Source: Thalassobacterium sedimentorum
GTDB lineage: Bacteria > Verrucomicrobiota > Verrucomicrobiia > Opitutales > Coraliomargaritaceae
Length of the DNA stretch: 64,000 nucleotides
Assembly: GCF_031127905.1 (NCBI RefSeq)
Contig: NZ_JARXIC010000001.1
Coordinates: 124,001 to 188,000 of the forward strand
Direction: 5' to 3'
Position numbers and translations under genes: made by a program. Every line of letters begins with the position of its first letter. Position 1 is the stretch's first letter. Below, piece by piece: positions 56,376-64,000 of this stretch. The notes under the pieces are model-generated. The model was given only the letters and a program-made list of their open reading frames with translations, searched no databases and had not been told where the DNA came from.

Positions 56376-58433
56376 ATGTTTCCTTTAGCCCTTACCAACC
56401 TGAGCGCCATTGACCTGGCTATCGTAGGCGTGATCTTAGCGATCGTGGTCGGAGCCTCGATCTATACCCGCCGTTATACCCGTAGTGTCGCCGACTTCCT
56501 ATCAGCCAATCGTTGCGCAGGTCGCTATTTACTCACACTGGCTTCTGGAATGTCGGGACTGGGCGCAATCACAATCGTCGCACAATGGGAACAAGTCTAC
56601 CAAGCAGGCTTCTCTGCGGGCTTTTGGGGGCAAATGATGGCCCCTCTGGGCCTGATTCTCGCACTCTCAGGCTGGATCATTTATCGCTACCGTGAAACGC
56701 GCTCGATGACGCTGGCACAATTAATGGAAAAGCGCTACAGCCGAAAATTTCGAGTCTTCTCAGGCTCGCTGTGCTGGATTAGTGGAATTCTGAATTTCGG
56801 CATTTTCCCTGCCGTTACCGCCCGCTTCTTCATCTATTTCCTCGATCTCCCAGTACACACATTCGAAGTCCCTGGACTGGGCCTGACATTAAACCTGACA
56901 CTTGGTATCGTCATGGCCATTGAACTCGTTTTCGCAGTCATGATCGCACTGAGCGGCGGGCAAATCTCTGTAATGGTGACCGACTTCATCCAAGGGCAAC
57001 TGAGTAATATTATTTTCCTAGCCTTACTCGTCACCATGTTGCTGCTGTTCCCTTGGGATGTCATCGTAGAAACTCTAAAACAAGCGCCCGAAGGCCAATC
57101 CAAGCTCAACCCTTTCGATATCGGACGTCTACCAGACTTTAACATCGGGTTCTTCATGATGATGCTCTTCATCACGATTTATAACTTCATGGTATGGCAA
57201 GGCACACAGGGCTACAACAGCTCGGCAATCAATCCTCACGAAGCGAAGATGGCCGGAATTCTGGCCCAATTTCGATCGGGAGTGACCTATCTACTCATCC
57301 CACTGGCAGCCATCTGCGCCTACGTGCTCATGAATGCACCCATCCACCAAGCCGCCACGCTCGCCACGCAAGCAACGCTCGACGGCCTGGGAGATGCACA
57401 ACTCGCGAAGCAACTAACGACCACTGTGGCGCTCTCAAACGTATTACCAGTCGGCATCATGGGCTTGTTTGCCTCCGTCATGATCATGGCCGCGGTCAGT
57501 ACAGACACCACCTACCTGCACTCTTGGGGGAGTATTTTTATTCAAGATGTGCTCATGCCATGGCGCCGCTTACGAGGACATCAGGATCGGCTGACTCCGG
57601 AAAAACACCTACGCTGGCTAAAACGCTCCATCATTGGCGTCGCCATCTTTGGCTGGTGCTTCAGTATGCTGTTTCCGCTAAAAGAGTTCATTCTGATGTA
57701 TTTCCAAGTTACGGGTGCCATTTTTCTCGGTGGCGGTGGTGCTGTTTTAATCGGCGCACTATACTGGAAACGCGGCACCACTTCGGGCGCATGGGCCGCA
57801 ATGATCACAGGCTCTTCACTGGCAGTCAGTGGCGTGCTGATTAATAACGTGCTATGGCCCAAGCTGCTGCCTGTAATTAAAGAAAATTATGCCACAAATG
57901 AATGGCTGACCAAGCTGCCGGAAACCTTCTGGCTAAATGGCATGCAGCTGGGTTTCCTCGCCTCACTCACTGCCATCGCGGCATACATCATCGTATCTTT
58001 AATGGCACCGAATCCCGAGATCGAAATGGACGAATTACTACATCGAGGCAAATACTCAGGTGTCGATCCCGAAGGCCCGGACCATATCGCGCCTCCCAGC
58101 ACTGGCTTGGCGGCCTTGGGCTTTACTAAAGAATTCACCAAGAGCGACAAGTTCGTCTACGTGCTACAACTCGCCTGGGTGGCGTTCTTTTTCTTCTCTT
58201 TCGTCACCATTTGCGTATGGCAAATCTTTCAAAAATGGTCGGAAGATTGGTGGGCGAATTGGTGGTATTTCAATCTGCTGTTTACCGGTATCGCGGGTGC
58301 GATCACCACCGTCTGGTTCCTAATTTGCGGCACATTCGATCTCAAACGTATGTTCCTGCGCCTAAAAACAATTCAACGTGATGAGAACGATGACGGCACA
58401 GTGGAAAAACACCTGACAGACAAACATTCATGA
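56376..58433 (+). CDS. Sodium:solute symporter (SSS family)
   Basis: A 685-residue multi-spanning transporter (ATG 56376; an ATG three codons earlier is possible). SSS features are LSAIDLAIVGVILAIVVGAS, then RSVADFLSANRCAGRYLLTL, ASGMSGLGAITIVAQWEQVY and WGSIFIQDVLMPWRRL. A C-terminal extension beyond helix ~13 includes an acidic soluble loop and two more hydrophobic segments. It probably imports xylosides or galactosides for GH52 and GH42. The TGA stop overlaps the next gene's ATG (ATGA at 58430-58433), so translation is coupled. It differs from the symporter at 46253-48445. Confidence 0.9.
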   Translation: MFPLALTNLSAIDLAIVGVILAIVVGASIYTRRYTRSVADFLSANRCAGRYLLTLASGMSGLGAITIVAQWEQVYQAGFSAGFWGQMMAPLGLILALSGWIIYRYRETRSMTLAQLMEKRYSRKFRVFSGSLCWISGILNFGIFPAVTARFFIYFLDLPVHTFEVPGLGLTLNLTLGIVMAIELVFAVMIALSGGQISVMVTDFIQGQLSNIIFLALLVTMLLLFPWDVIVETLKQAPEGQSKLNPFDIGRLPDFNIGFFMMMLFITIYNFMVWQGTQGYNSSAINPHEAKMAGILAQFRSGVTYLLIPLAAICAYVLMNAPIHQAATLATQATLDGLGDAQLAKQLTTTVALSNVLPVGIMGLFASVMIMAAVSTDTTYLHSWGSIFIQDVLMPWRRLRGHQDRLTPEKHLRWLKRSIIGVAIFGWCFSMLFPLKEFILMYFQVTGAIFLGGGGAVLIGALYWKRGTTSGAWAAMITGSSLAVSGVLINNVLWPKLLPVIKENYATNEWLTKLPETFWLNGMQLGFLASLTAIAAYIIVSLMAPNPEIEMDELLHRGKYSGVDPEGPDHIAPPSTGLAALGFTKEFTKSDKFVYVLQLAWVAFFFFSFVTICVWQIFQKWSEDWWANWWYFNLLFTGIAGAITTVWFLICGTFDLKRMFLRLKTIQRDENDDGTVEKHLTDKHS

Positions 58434-59131
58434 CACGCACTCACTGCATATACAGCGCGTTTTTAACGCTCATCTGCCTGTTCTTATTCACCGCTTGTAC
58501 TACGATGAACAATACACCCACTACAAACACCTTCTTACTGCCAGCGAACGAAGTGGAAACGTTTAAACTTTCACAACCATGGTTTGACTCCTTGCAAGAC
58601 GATTTCCGCGAGGGCGCAATCGAGCTTCATTGGACACCTCAAGCACTCATCATCAATGCCATGCTCAACGATGATGACATCTACACCACCTCCGCCGCCG
58701 ATAACCAACACATGTGGGAGCTCGGCGATGTGTTTGAGGTATTCCTACAAATCGAAGGACATGAAGACTATTTTGAGCTGCACATAACACCCGCCAACAC
58801 TCGCTTCCATGCACATAAACCCAACGTGCCCGGCAACGATCCAATTACGGGCGAATGGAAATCCATCGATCACTGGCTAGTCACCCCTGTCGGCTTCGAT
58901 GCACAAGCAAACTCCAGCGAAGACGGCTGGCAAGCCGCCCTACAAATCCCTCCCAGTGTGCTAGGTCTCACAAGCTTTCAGCCAGGCACCTCACTCCGAA
59001 TCGCATTCGCTCGCTACGACGGTGCACCGGGACGTGAAGCGACGCTCTCGGCCAGCTCTCCTCATGCACAGAGCGATATAATTACTTTTCACATCCCAGC
59101 AGACTGGCACCGCATCGTGCTGACCCAATAG
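58430..59131 (+). CDS. Lipoprotein with CBM9-like domain
   Basis: A 233-residue protein. The N-terminus is a lipoprotein signal (LICLFLFTAC, acylated Cys at residue ~23). Residues ~60-230 resemble the CBM9-like sugar-binding fold found in bacterial esterases and xylanases: LHWTPQALIINAMLNDDDIY, HMWELGDVFEVFLQ, YFELHITPANTRF, DGWQAALQIPPSVLG and LRIAFARYD. Overlapping the symporter gene by 4 bp and 7 bp before the GH52 gene, it is translated with both and may capture oligosaccharides at the membrane for the symporter. No catalytic motif is visible. Binding specificity is inferred from neighbours only. Confidence 0.7.
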   Translation: MTRTHCIYSAFLTLICLFLFTACTTMNNTPTTNTFLLPANEVETFKLSQPWFDSLQDDFREGAIELHWTPQALIINAMLNDDDIYTTSAADNQHMWELGDVFEVFLQIEGHEDYFELHITPANTRFHAHKPNVPGNDPITGEWKSIDHWLVTPVGFDAQANSSEDGWQAALQIPPSVLGLTSFQPGTSLRIAFARYDGAPGREATLSASSPHAQSDIITFHIPADWHRIVLTQ

Positions 59132-59138
59132 CTTTCCT

Positions 59139-61232
59139 ATGAGACTCCCCACCGAGAAAAATTCCTTCCATGCCCAACACTCTGCTGTAGGCGCACACAG
59201 TTCGTTCACCCTAGGCATGCATGGAGCCCCTGGCGGCCTAGCTCTGGAAAAGGGGCAACCCGCGGACGGCGCAGTCTACGTGGGCACCATCGTGAATGAT
59301 CAAATCACTGTGCTACCTTTTTTTGAGCACATGAACAATTCGGAAATCGCACGCTTCGATCACCAAAACCAGCCCGAGACCTGCCATGATGCATTGACAG
59401 TGCTAGAGGCTAAAGACATCACCCGCGATTATCGCTTTGCCAGCGATCACTTCATCACCGACGACATTCACTTCGAAGTCATCTCTCCCTTTGGGGACTT
59501 ACCCGACCCTAGTACAGCCGATCAAGCCACAAATAAGCGTGCGGCCTGCCCTGTCGTCTTTGCCAAACTCACAGTCGACAACCGCCAAGGGAAGCAAACT
59601 AAAACGGCACTCTTCGCACTGGGCGAACACGGCTGTCCGATGCCCATCCACGAACCCGGCAAGTTCACTGGTTTCCTCTTCGGCAATGGAAATCTCGGCT
59701 TCGCCACCGATGCCCTCGTGGAACCACTACAGACATTTGACTTATCTAAGGCTAAAAAGCCCGATGGCACGCAACTCGTACCACGCTTCGGAGGCAGTTA
59801 CGGATTCATGATGGATGTAGCTCCTGGTGAGTGCCGCGAGATGCATATCAGTCTCGGCACCTTTCGTTCCGGCACCGCCACACTAGGTCTCGAAATGCCC
59901 TACTGGTACACACGCTTCTTTACCAATTTACGCGATGTGCTGGAATATGCACTCGAACATAAAGATTGGTATTACCAACAAGCCGCTCAACGTGATGCCG
60001 AACTGGAGGCCACCACACTCAGCGATGCACAGAAATTTCTAATCGCGCATGCCTCTCACTCTTACTACGGCTCCACCCAGTGGTTTGACGATTCCGGCAA
60101 ACCCTTCTGGAATGTAAATGAAGGAGAATACCGCATGCATAACACTTTCGACCTAACCGTCGACATGCTCTTCTACGAGATGCGCTATTCTCCATGGACA
60201 GTGAAAAATGTATTGGAAACCTTCATACAGCGCTACTCGTACTACGATGAAGTTCGACTCCCCAACAGCGACACGACCTACCCTGGCGGCATTAGCTTTA
60301 CCCACGACCAAGGCAATCACAACAACTTCTCCCCCGAAGGTTACTCTAGCTATGAAATCAGTGGCATCGACCGTCGCTGTTTCTCTTACATGACACATGA
60401 GCAGCTCGTCAACTGGATCTGCTGCACCGGCGTCTATGTCTGTCAGAGTCAGGACCGTGCGTTTCTGACGCGTCATTTAAAGACAGTCAAAGACAGCTAC
60501 ACTTCCATGCTCAACCGCGACCACCCAGCCCCCACACAACGCACCGGCGTGATGGGCTGCGAATCCAGCCGTTGTAACGGAGGCGGCGAAATCACCACTT
60601 ACGATTCACTCGACAGCTCGCTCGGCCAGGCACGTAACAATCTCTATCTCGCAGTCAAATCATGGGCGGCCTATCTCGCGCTCGCCGAGCTCTTCCGACA
60701 AACCGACGAAACCGTGCTCGCACAACAAGCCACAGCCTCCGCCAAACTGTGTGCCGCCACCGTCATGAGCAAATGGGACGATGTTTTAGGCTATATCCCC
60801 GCAGTATTCGAAGACGACAATCAGAGCGCAATCATTCCAGCCATCGAGGGTTTGGTCTTCCCCCAAGTAATGGGCCTAAAGGATGCCATCGCCTTGGAAG
60901 GACCACACGGAGCATTCATTGCCACCCTCAAACGTCACTTTCTCGCGATATTTAAACCCGGCATATGCCTCTATCCCGATCAGGGATGGAAGCTCTCTAG
61001 CACCGCCGACAACTCATGGATGAGCAAAATCTGTCTCAGCCAATATGTAGCGCGCAGCGTATTTGGCATCGACTTTGGTCAAGAGCAAGCTGCCCACGAC
61101 CAAGCTCACATGGACTGGCAAATTTTCGGCTCCACCTTCAATGCATGCTCCGATCAATTCAGCAGTGGGAAGGCCATGGCCAGCCTCTACTACCCACGCA
61201 TTGTCACTAATATTCTGTGGCTGACTGAATAA
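59139..61232 (+). CDS. Beta-xylosidase, GH52
   Basis: A 697-residue protein matching GH52 beta-xylosidases from end to end: HAQHSAVGAHSSFTLGMHG at the N-terminus, NVNEGEYRMHNTFDLTVDML with nucleophile Glu328, and GGEITTYDSLDSSLGQARNN with the acid/base Asp (Asp489 by alignment to the Geobacillus enzyme). Length equals the family norm (~700). It releases D-xylose from the non-reducing end of xylo-oligosaccharides in the cytoplasm. GH52 is a small family known mainly from Firmicutes, so its occurrence here is noteworthy. It is the last gene of a symporter-lipoprotein-GH52 operon; a regulator follows 97 bp later. Confidence 0.95.
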   Translation: MRLPTEKNSFHAQHSAVGAHSSFTLGMHGAPGGLALEKGQPADGAVYVGTIVNDQITVLPFFEHMNNSEIARFDHQNQPETCHDALTVLEAKDITRDYRFASDHFITDDIHFEVISPFGDLPDPSTADQATNKRAACPVVFAKLTVDNRQGKQTKTALFALGEHGCPMPIHEPGKFTGFLFGNGNLGFATDALVEPLQTFDLSKAKKPDGTQLVPRFGGSYGFMMDVAPGECREMHISLGTFRSGTATLGLEMPYWYTRFFTNLRDVLEYALEHKDWYYQQAAQRDAELEATTLSDAQKFLIAHASHSYYGSTQWFDDSGKPFWNVNEGEYRMHNTFDLTVDMLFYEMRYSPWTVKNVLETFIQRYSYYDEVRLPNSDTTYPGGISFTHDQGNHNNFSPEGYSSYEISGIDRRCFSYMTHEQLVNWICCTGVYVCQSQDRAFLTRHLKTVKDSYTSMLNRDHPAPTQRTGVMGCESSRCNGGGEITTYDSLDSSLGQARNNLYLAVKSWAAYLALAELFRQTDETVLAQQATASAKLCAATVMSKWDDVLGYIPAVFEDDNQSAIIPAIEGLVFPQVMGLKDAIALEGPHGAFIATLKRHFLAIFKPGICLYPDQGWKLSSTADNSWMSKICLSQYVARSVFGIDFGQEQAAHDQAHMDWQIFGSTFNACSDQFSSGKAMASLYYPRIVTNILWLTE

Positions 61233-61329
61233 ACGATCCTAATTCATAATGATTATATTTTGCCGCTAATTGCTAAATACAACAAACCTGTTTAGTTGCA
61301 TATAAAGACTAGCAAAAATCAATCTAGAT

Positions 61330-62364
61330 ATGCCACGCAATCTCACAACGTACACCAAAGCCGCCCGAGCTGGCATACTCGATCTAGTAAAAAATCTGGC
61401 AGAAAATGCACCTCTGCCCTCCTTAAGGCAGCTGGCCGATCAATTCGATTTACACTCGACCACCATCTTCCGCCTCCTCCACGATCTCGAAGCTGAGGGC
61501 TATGTATGGCAAGGTCCCAACCGTCGATTTTATCCCGTCAGTGCACAGAGTCACACACTGCAAGGTAAGCCGATTTGCTTTATCGGTCGACAAATTCAGG
61601 ACTGGAGCCAGCTCTATCAAGAAATCTTCGAAGGTGTCACTGAAATTTGCACGACGAATGGCAGCCCCCTCATTTTACACTCCTCCCCCACACTTGTGCA
61701 GGTCCCCGTTGAGCTAGAACCAGCTATTATTGCAACCGAAGCGGAGCAACAATCCGAACTGCAAAAATTGCTCAAAACGATCCCCAAAGGCTGCGCTGGC
61801 TTTATCTTTGACCACCTATGGTGTGATGCCGCGCTCGAACAGATCCCCTTTTCACGCAATCAATGCATACAACTGCTAAGTGGCTCCGAAACACATGCCA
61901 AAGTCATCACACCCAATTACTCCGCTGGCGCACAACTCATAGCCGACTACGTACAGTCGCGCGCATTCAATCAAGTCTATCTCGTTGAAAGCACTCCCGA
62001 GGAACCGCTCTTGCATCGCAGTGTGGCTCAGATGCAAGAGACACTAGCGACTCTATCCACTCATAGCCTCTCGTATTACGACGAAAAAGCTGTGAACGAA
62101 TTGGTTCGTCAAATTCCACCGCATAGCTGCTTTATATGTACGGAGGACAACACCGCCCTCGGCCTCGCTTCCCGCATCCGAGAGGCCGATCGAAAAACCG
62201 TAGAGATGGTTGCCATCCAAGGCACAGGTATCGTGACAGCACCGCACACACGTTTACGCTACGACTATCGCCGTCTCGGCCGCTCCGCGGCCTCCGGTAT
62301 TTTACACGGCACAGCGATCAAACAAATGGCTCCGCGCTTAGTGACGCAACAGGAAGACGATTAG
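61330..62364 (+). CDS. GntR-HTH / LacI-type sugar-binding regulator (AraR-like)
   Basis: A 344-residue regulator. The N-terminal winged helix is of GntR type (LPSLRQLADQFDLHSTTIFR, then LLHDLEAEGYVWQGPNRRFY). The C-terminal ~260 residues resemble a periplasmic-binding-protein effector domain (KGCAGFIFDHLWCD, SAGAQLIADYVQSRAFNQVY, SCFICTEDNTALGLASRIRE, ending with a conserved YDYRRLGRSAASGI). The order GntR HTH plus LacI-like sensor matches Bacillus AraR (362 residues). Located directly behind GH52, it probably represses the GH42/symporter/GH52 genes in response to a pentose or galactoside. No operator could be assigned with confidence. Confidence 0.82.
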   Translation: MPRNLTTYTKAARAGILDLVKNLAENAPLPSLRQLADQFDLHSTTIFRLLHDLEAEGYVWQGPNRRFYPVSAQSHTLQGKPICFIGRQIQDWSQLYQEIFEGVTEICTTNGSPLILHSSPTLVQVPVELEPAIIATEAEQQSELQKLLKTIPKGCAGFIFDHLWCDAALEQIPFSRNQCIQLLSGSETHAKVITPNYSAGAQLIADYVQSRAFNQVYLVESTPEEPLLHRSVAQMQETLATLSTHSLSYYDEKAVNELVRQIPPHSCFICTEDNTALGLASRIREADRKTVEMVAIQGTGIVTAPHTRLRYDYRRLGRSAASGILHGTAIKQMAPRLVTQQEDD

Positions 62365-62656
62365 TTCACCCTAGCAACTAAACTCCCTCATATACTAAAC
62401 ACTGCCGCGCAAATAGAAATAGCTTTGCAATTCAGATATCAAACGATGGTCAAAATCACTCCCCTTACGGCACCAGCATTCTCGAGCTGGGTGTAAGTTC
62501 GCACCGAATTCGTTAAAATCTCATAAGTCGCTCGCTAGCAGAGAGCAATCTATTCGCAACAACCACAAAATTGACCCATAAAGAATCTGGTTCATATTCA
62601 TTTTCACAGTCACCACATGTAATCACAGAACCACCCCCAAAAAAATCAAGCACACT
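62365..62656. other. Spacer between regulator and PEP-CTERM gene
   Basis: 292 bp with no gene. A small hairpin TTAGTT/AACTAA (62361-62366, 62376-62381) follows the regulator stop and may help end transcription. Nothing else is supportable. Confidence 0.3.
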
Positions 62657-63334
62657 ATGAAAATGATAAAGTCACTACTCACCGTAACCACACTTAGCGC
62701 CAGCACACTCGCGCTCACAGCCCAAACAATCATTTACGAATTTAATTACGATGGAAAAAACCCATCATCAGATACAGCAGGTAGTGCATTGAATAGGTCG
62801 TATTCAATTACCGCAGATGGCGTCGAAGGCAGCAATGCAGGCAATGCCACTTTTGACTCCACTAATGCCTCAGGCAGTTTTTCTTTCGGACAAACGCTTA
62901 GTAATGGTAGCAACGGAGACACTGCCGACAGCACAAATGCCTCGGACTATATTCTCAGTTTTGATGTAAAAGCAATTGGTCTATTAGCTGGGCAATCCAT
63001 TTCAGGGCAAGCCCAACTCTCCTTTAATTTCTCCGATCAAATTACAGCAAGTGGTTCAAACGCGATCATTATTACAGAGACTTTTCAAAGCTATACACTC
63101 AACTTAGGCAGTGATTTCAATACTGTAGCCAACATTAATATCGCAAATATTAATAATAACATGCAGTTTCGCATCGATGATTTTTCCGCACATGAACACT
63201 TTGGCTACGATGCGGGTAACTCCATTATATTCGATAATGTTAAACTCACTCAGATCCCTGAGCCATCTACATATTCAGCAATCGCCAGCCTATTGGCACT
63301 TGGTTTAGTGATGATCCGTCGGCGCGGCGAGTAA
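62657..63334 (+). CDS. PEP-CTERM exported protein (canonical tail)
   Basis: A 225-residue exported protein with signal peptide (LLTVTTLSASTLALTAQT). The central ~165 residues are Ser/Asn/Gly-rich beta structure with SYSITADGVEGSNAGNATFD and SIIFDNVKLTQ. The tail is canonical for PEP-CTERM: IPEPSTYSA, hydrophobic IASLLALGLVMI, then RRRGE. It would be processed by an exosortase and exposed at the surface or in exopolysaccharide. It is not closely similar to paralogues A and B, which lack the second Pro. It is followed by a strong terminator. Function unknown. Confidence 0.85.
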   Translation: MKMIKSLLTVTTLSASTLALTAQTIIYEFNYDGKNPSSDTAGSALNRSYSITADGVEGSNAGNATFDSTNASGSFSFGQTLSNGSNGDTADSTNASDYILSFDVKAIGLLAGQSISGQAQLSFNFSDQITASGSNAIIITETFQSYTLNLGSDFNTVANINIANINNNMQFRIDDFSAHEHFGYDAGNSIIFDNVKLTQIPEPSTYSAIASLLALGLVMIRRRGE

Positions 63335-63359
63335 CAAAAGCAACTTCCCATATAGGCTG

Positions 63360-63393
63360 AGTCCCGTCATAGAATTATGACGGGACTTTTTTT
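63360..63393 (+). terminator. Intrinsic terminator after canonical PEP-CTERM gene
   Basis: AGTCCCGTCATA (63360-63371) pairs perfectly with 63376-63387 over a 4-nt loop (GAAT), followed by a T-run ending at 63393. Confidence 0.92.
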
Positions 63394-63723
63394 GATATCC
63401 ATCGTCACGAACAGAAGAAGGTCTGCATGGACAGATAAACTCTCATCATCCAACCATACGCTAATTTTCGCAGAATGATTAAGTGCCGGATCTTTATCGT
63501 ATCGCTCCCCCCATCGTATAATGAGTCCCAATCAGAATCACGTCCTAAAATGCAGAATTGGACGTCTCGAATGCGCTACTTCGTCGATATAAGACAATAG
63601 ACAAAATTAAATTTCTCACGAGAGACAATGGTATACTTATAATATACTTATGACTTGCTAACTGAAAACAAGTGCGAGTAACATCGGCAGCCAGATTCGC
63701 ATATAACCCAAACAGTAGCCAAA
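63394..63723. promoter_or_regulatory. Upstream region of the last gene, with direct repeat
   Basis: Part of a 389-bp gene-free gap. A 9-mer TATACTTAT occurs twice at 63632-63640 and 63643-63651, 11 bp apart (one helical turn), overlapping a TATAAT at 63638-63643 that lies 80 bp before the start codon. No small gene seen. Confidence 0.3.
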
Positions 63724-64000
63724 ATGTCTCAGAAATCCCCCATTATTCTGCTAACTTTAGCAATCAGTCTTTCGACCAATATAACAAGCTACGCAAATAC
63801 CATACATAGAGTATTGCCACAACTAAAGACCACGGAACAGACCATTCACCCAATTCCACTAGGCTTCACCTCTCGGAGCCTGCTGCCCTCAGTGACAGAG
63901 GGCGTAGCCCCTTGCGTAATGGTCAGTAACCACGGAGCGTACTTAGCTAAGCGAAACGTGCTATACACTCCAGTCGCAAAGGACGGAAAAAATAACTTTT
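63724..64000 (+). CDS. Exported protein, N-terminal part (runs off window)
   Basis: The frame is open from ATG 63724 to the window end (92 codons). The first residues (MSQKSPIILLTLAISLSTN followed by ITSYANT) form a signal peptide with a cut near SYA. The visible mature part contains HPIPLGFTSRSLLPSVTEG and a Cys in VAPCVMVSNHGAY. I do not recognise the family; too little is present. It has no in-frame stop, so it is a true partial gene and not a short ORF. Confidence 0.6.
   Translation, partial: MSQKSPIILLTLAISLSTNITSYANTIHRVLPQLKTTEQTIHPIPLGFTSRSLLPSVTEGVAPCVMVSNHGAYLAKRNVLYTPVAKDGKNNF

Noticed and set aside
61285-61310. Imperfect palindrome CAACAAACCTGTTTAGTTG upstream of the AraR-like gene
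   Set aside because: Too many mismatches and no second copy before the GH42/symporter pair, so not called an operator.
62485-62510. GGTGTAAGTTCGCACC resembling a tRNA T-arm
   Set aside because: The loop lacks the TTCNA pattern in register and no acceptor, D or anticodon arms can be folded around it.

Overview
The window looks like a chromosomal segment of a marine, polysaccharide-degrading verrucomicrobium (inference: Opitutia, Puniceicoccales/Coraliomargarita-Lentimonas type). The reasons are PEP-CTERM-tailed exported proteins, a density of glycoside hydrolases, a sulfatase, SSS sodium symporters instead of SusC/SusD pairs, many AraC and LacI type regulators, and housekeeping genes that start without a Shine-Dalgarno motif. 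No rRNA, tRNA or CRISPR array was seen.

Layout. 0-1 kb: the 3' part of an L,D-transpeptidase. 1-16 kb: sugar catabolism modules, each paired with a regulator: tagaturonate epimerase (uxaE), an AraC regulator and a Gfo/Idh oxidoreductase sharing repeated operator-like sequences; a GHL6-like hydrolase with a divergent AraC regulator; a CE7 acetyl esterase; a GH13 glucosidase divergent from a second Gfo/Idh oxidoreductase; and a LacZ-type GH2 beta-galactosidase divergent from an AraC regulator. 16-23.3 kb: a housekeeping island (engB, gpmI and a Na/Ca antiporter on the minus strand; ileS and a DksA-like gene on the plus strand). 23.5-28.5 kb: a GH29 alpha-fucosidase and a 1186-residue secreted toroid protein in one operon. 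28.5-32.7 kb: a mobile and decayed zone with two different IS630-type elements abutting on one shared TA, a transposase remnant, a LacI regulator and a gene fragment.

33-54 kb: an accessory glycan module. It holds an SGNH esterase, two paralogous PEP-CTERM proteins, two paralogous sialidase-fold propellers in inverted orientation, a decayed beta-helix gene, a propeller plus PHP-metallohydrolase hybrid, a formylglycine sulfatase, a GH43/GH117-like propeller, an SSS symporter, a cytoplasmic GH2 enzyme and a secreted beta-helix protein resembling GH141. A WTGYAACA-type element recurs upstream of several of these genes and of the LacI gene, suggesting one regulon. 54-62.4 kb: a beta-galactoside/xyloside module with GH42, SSS symporter, CBM9-like lipoprotein, GH52 beta-xylosidase and an AraR-like regulator. 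62.6-64 kb: a canonical PEP-CTERM protein and the 5' end of an exported protein.

Working together (inference): exported esterase, sulfatase, beta-helix and propeller enzymes would trim a sulfated, fucose- and uronate-containing glycan. Sodium symporters would import the products. The GH2, GH29, GH52 and GH42 enzymes, which have no signal peptide, would finish hydrolysis in the cytoplasm, and Gfo/Idh oxidoreductases and UxaE would process the monosaccharides. The strongest candidates for undescribed biology are the propeller-PHP hybrid (39.4-42.3 kb), the toroid protein (24.9-28.5 kb) and the putative LacI regulon.
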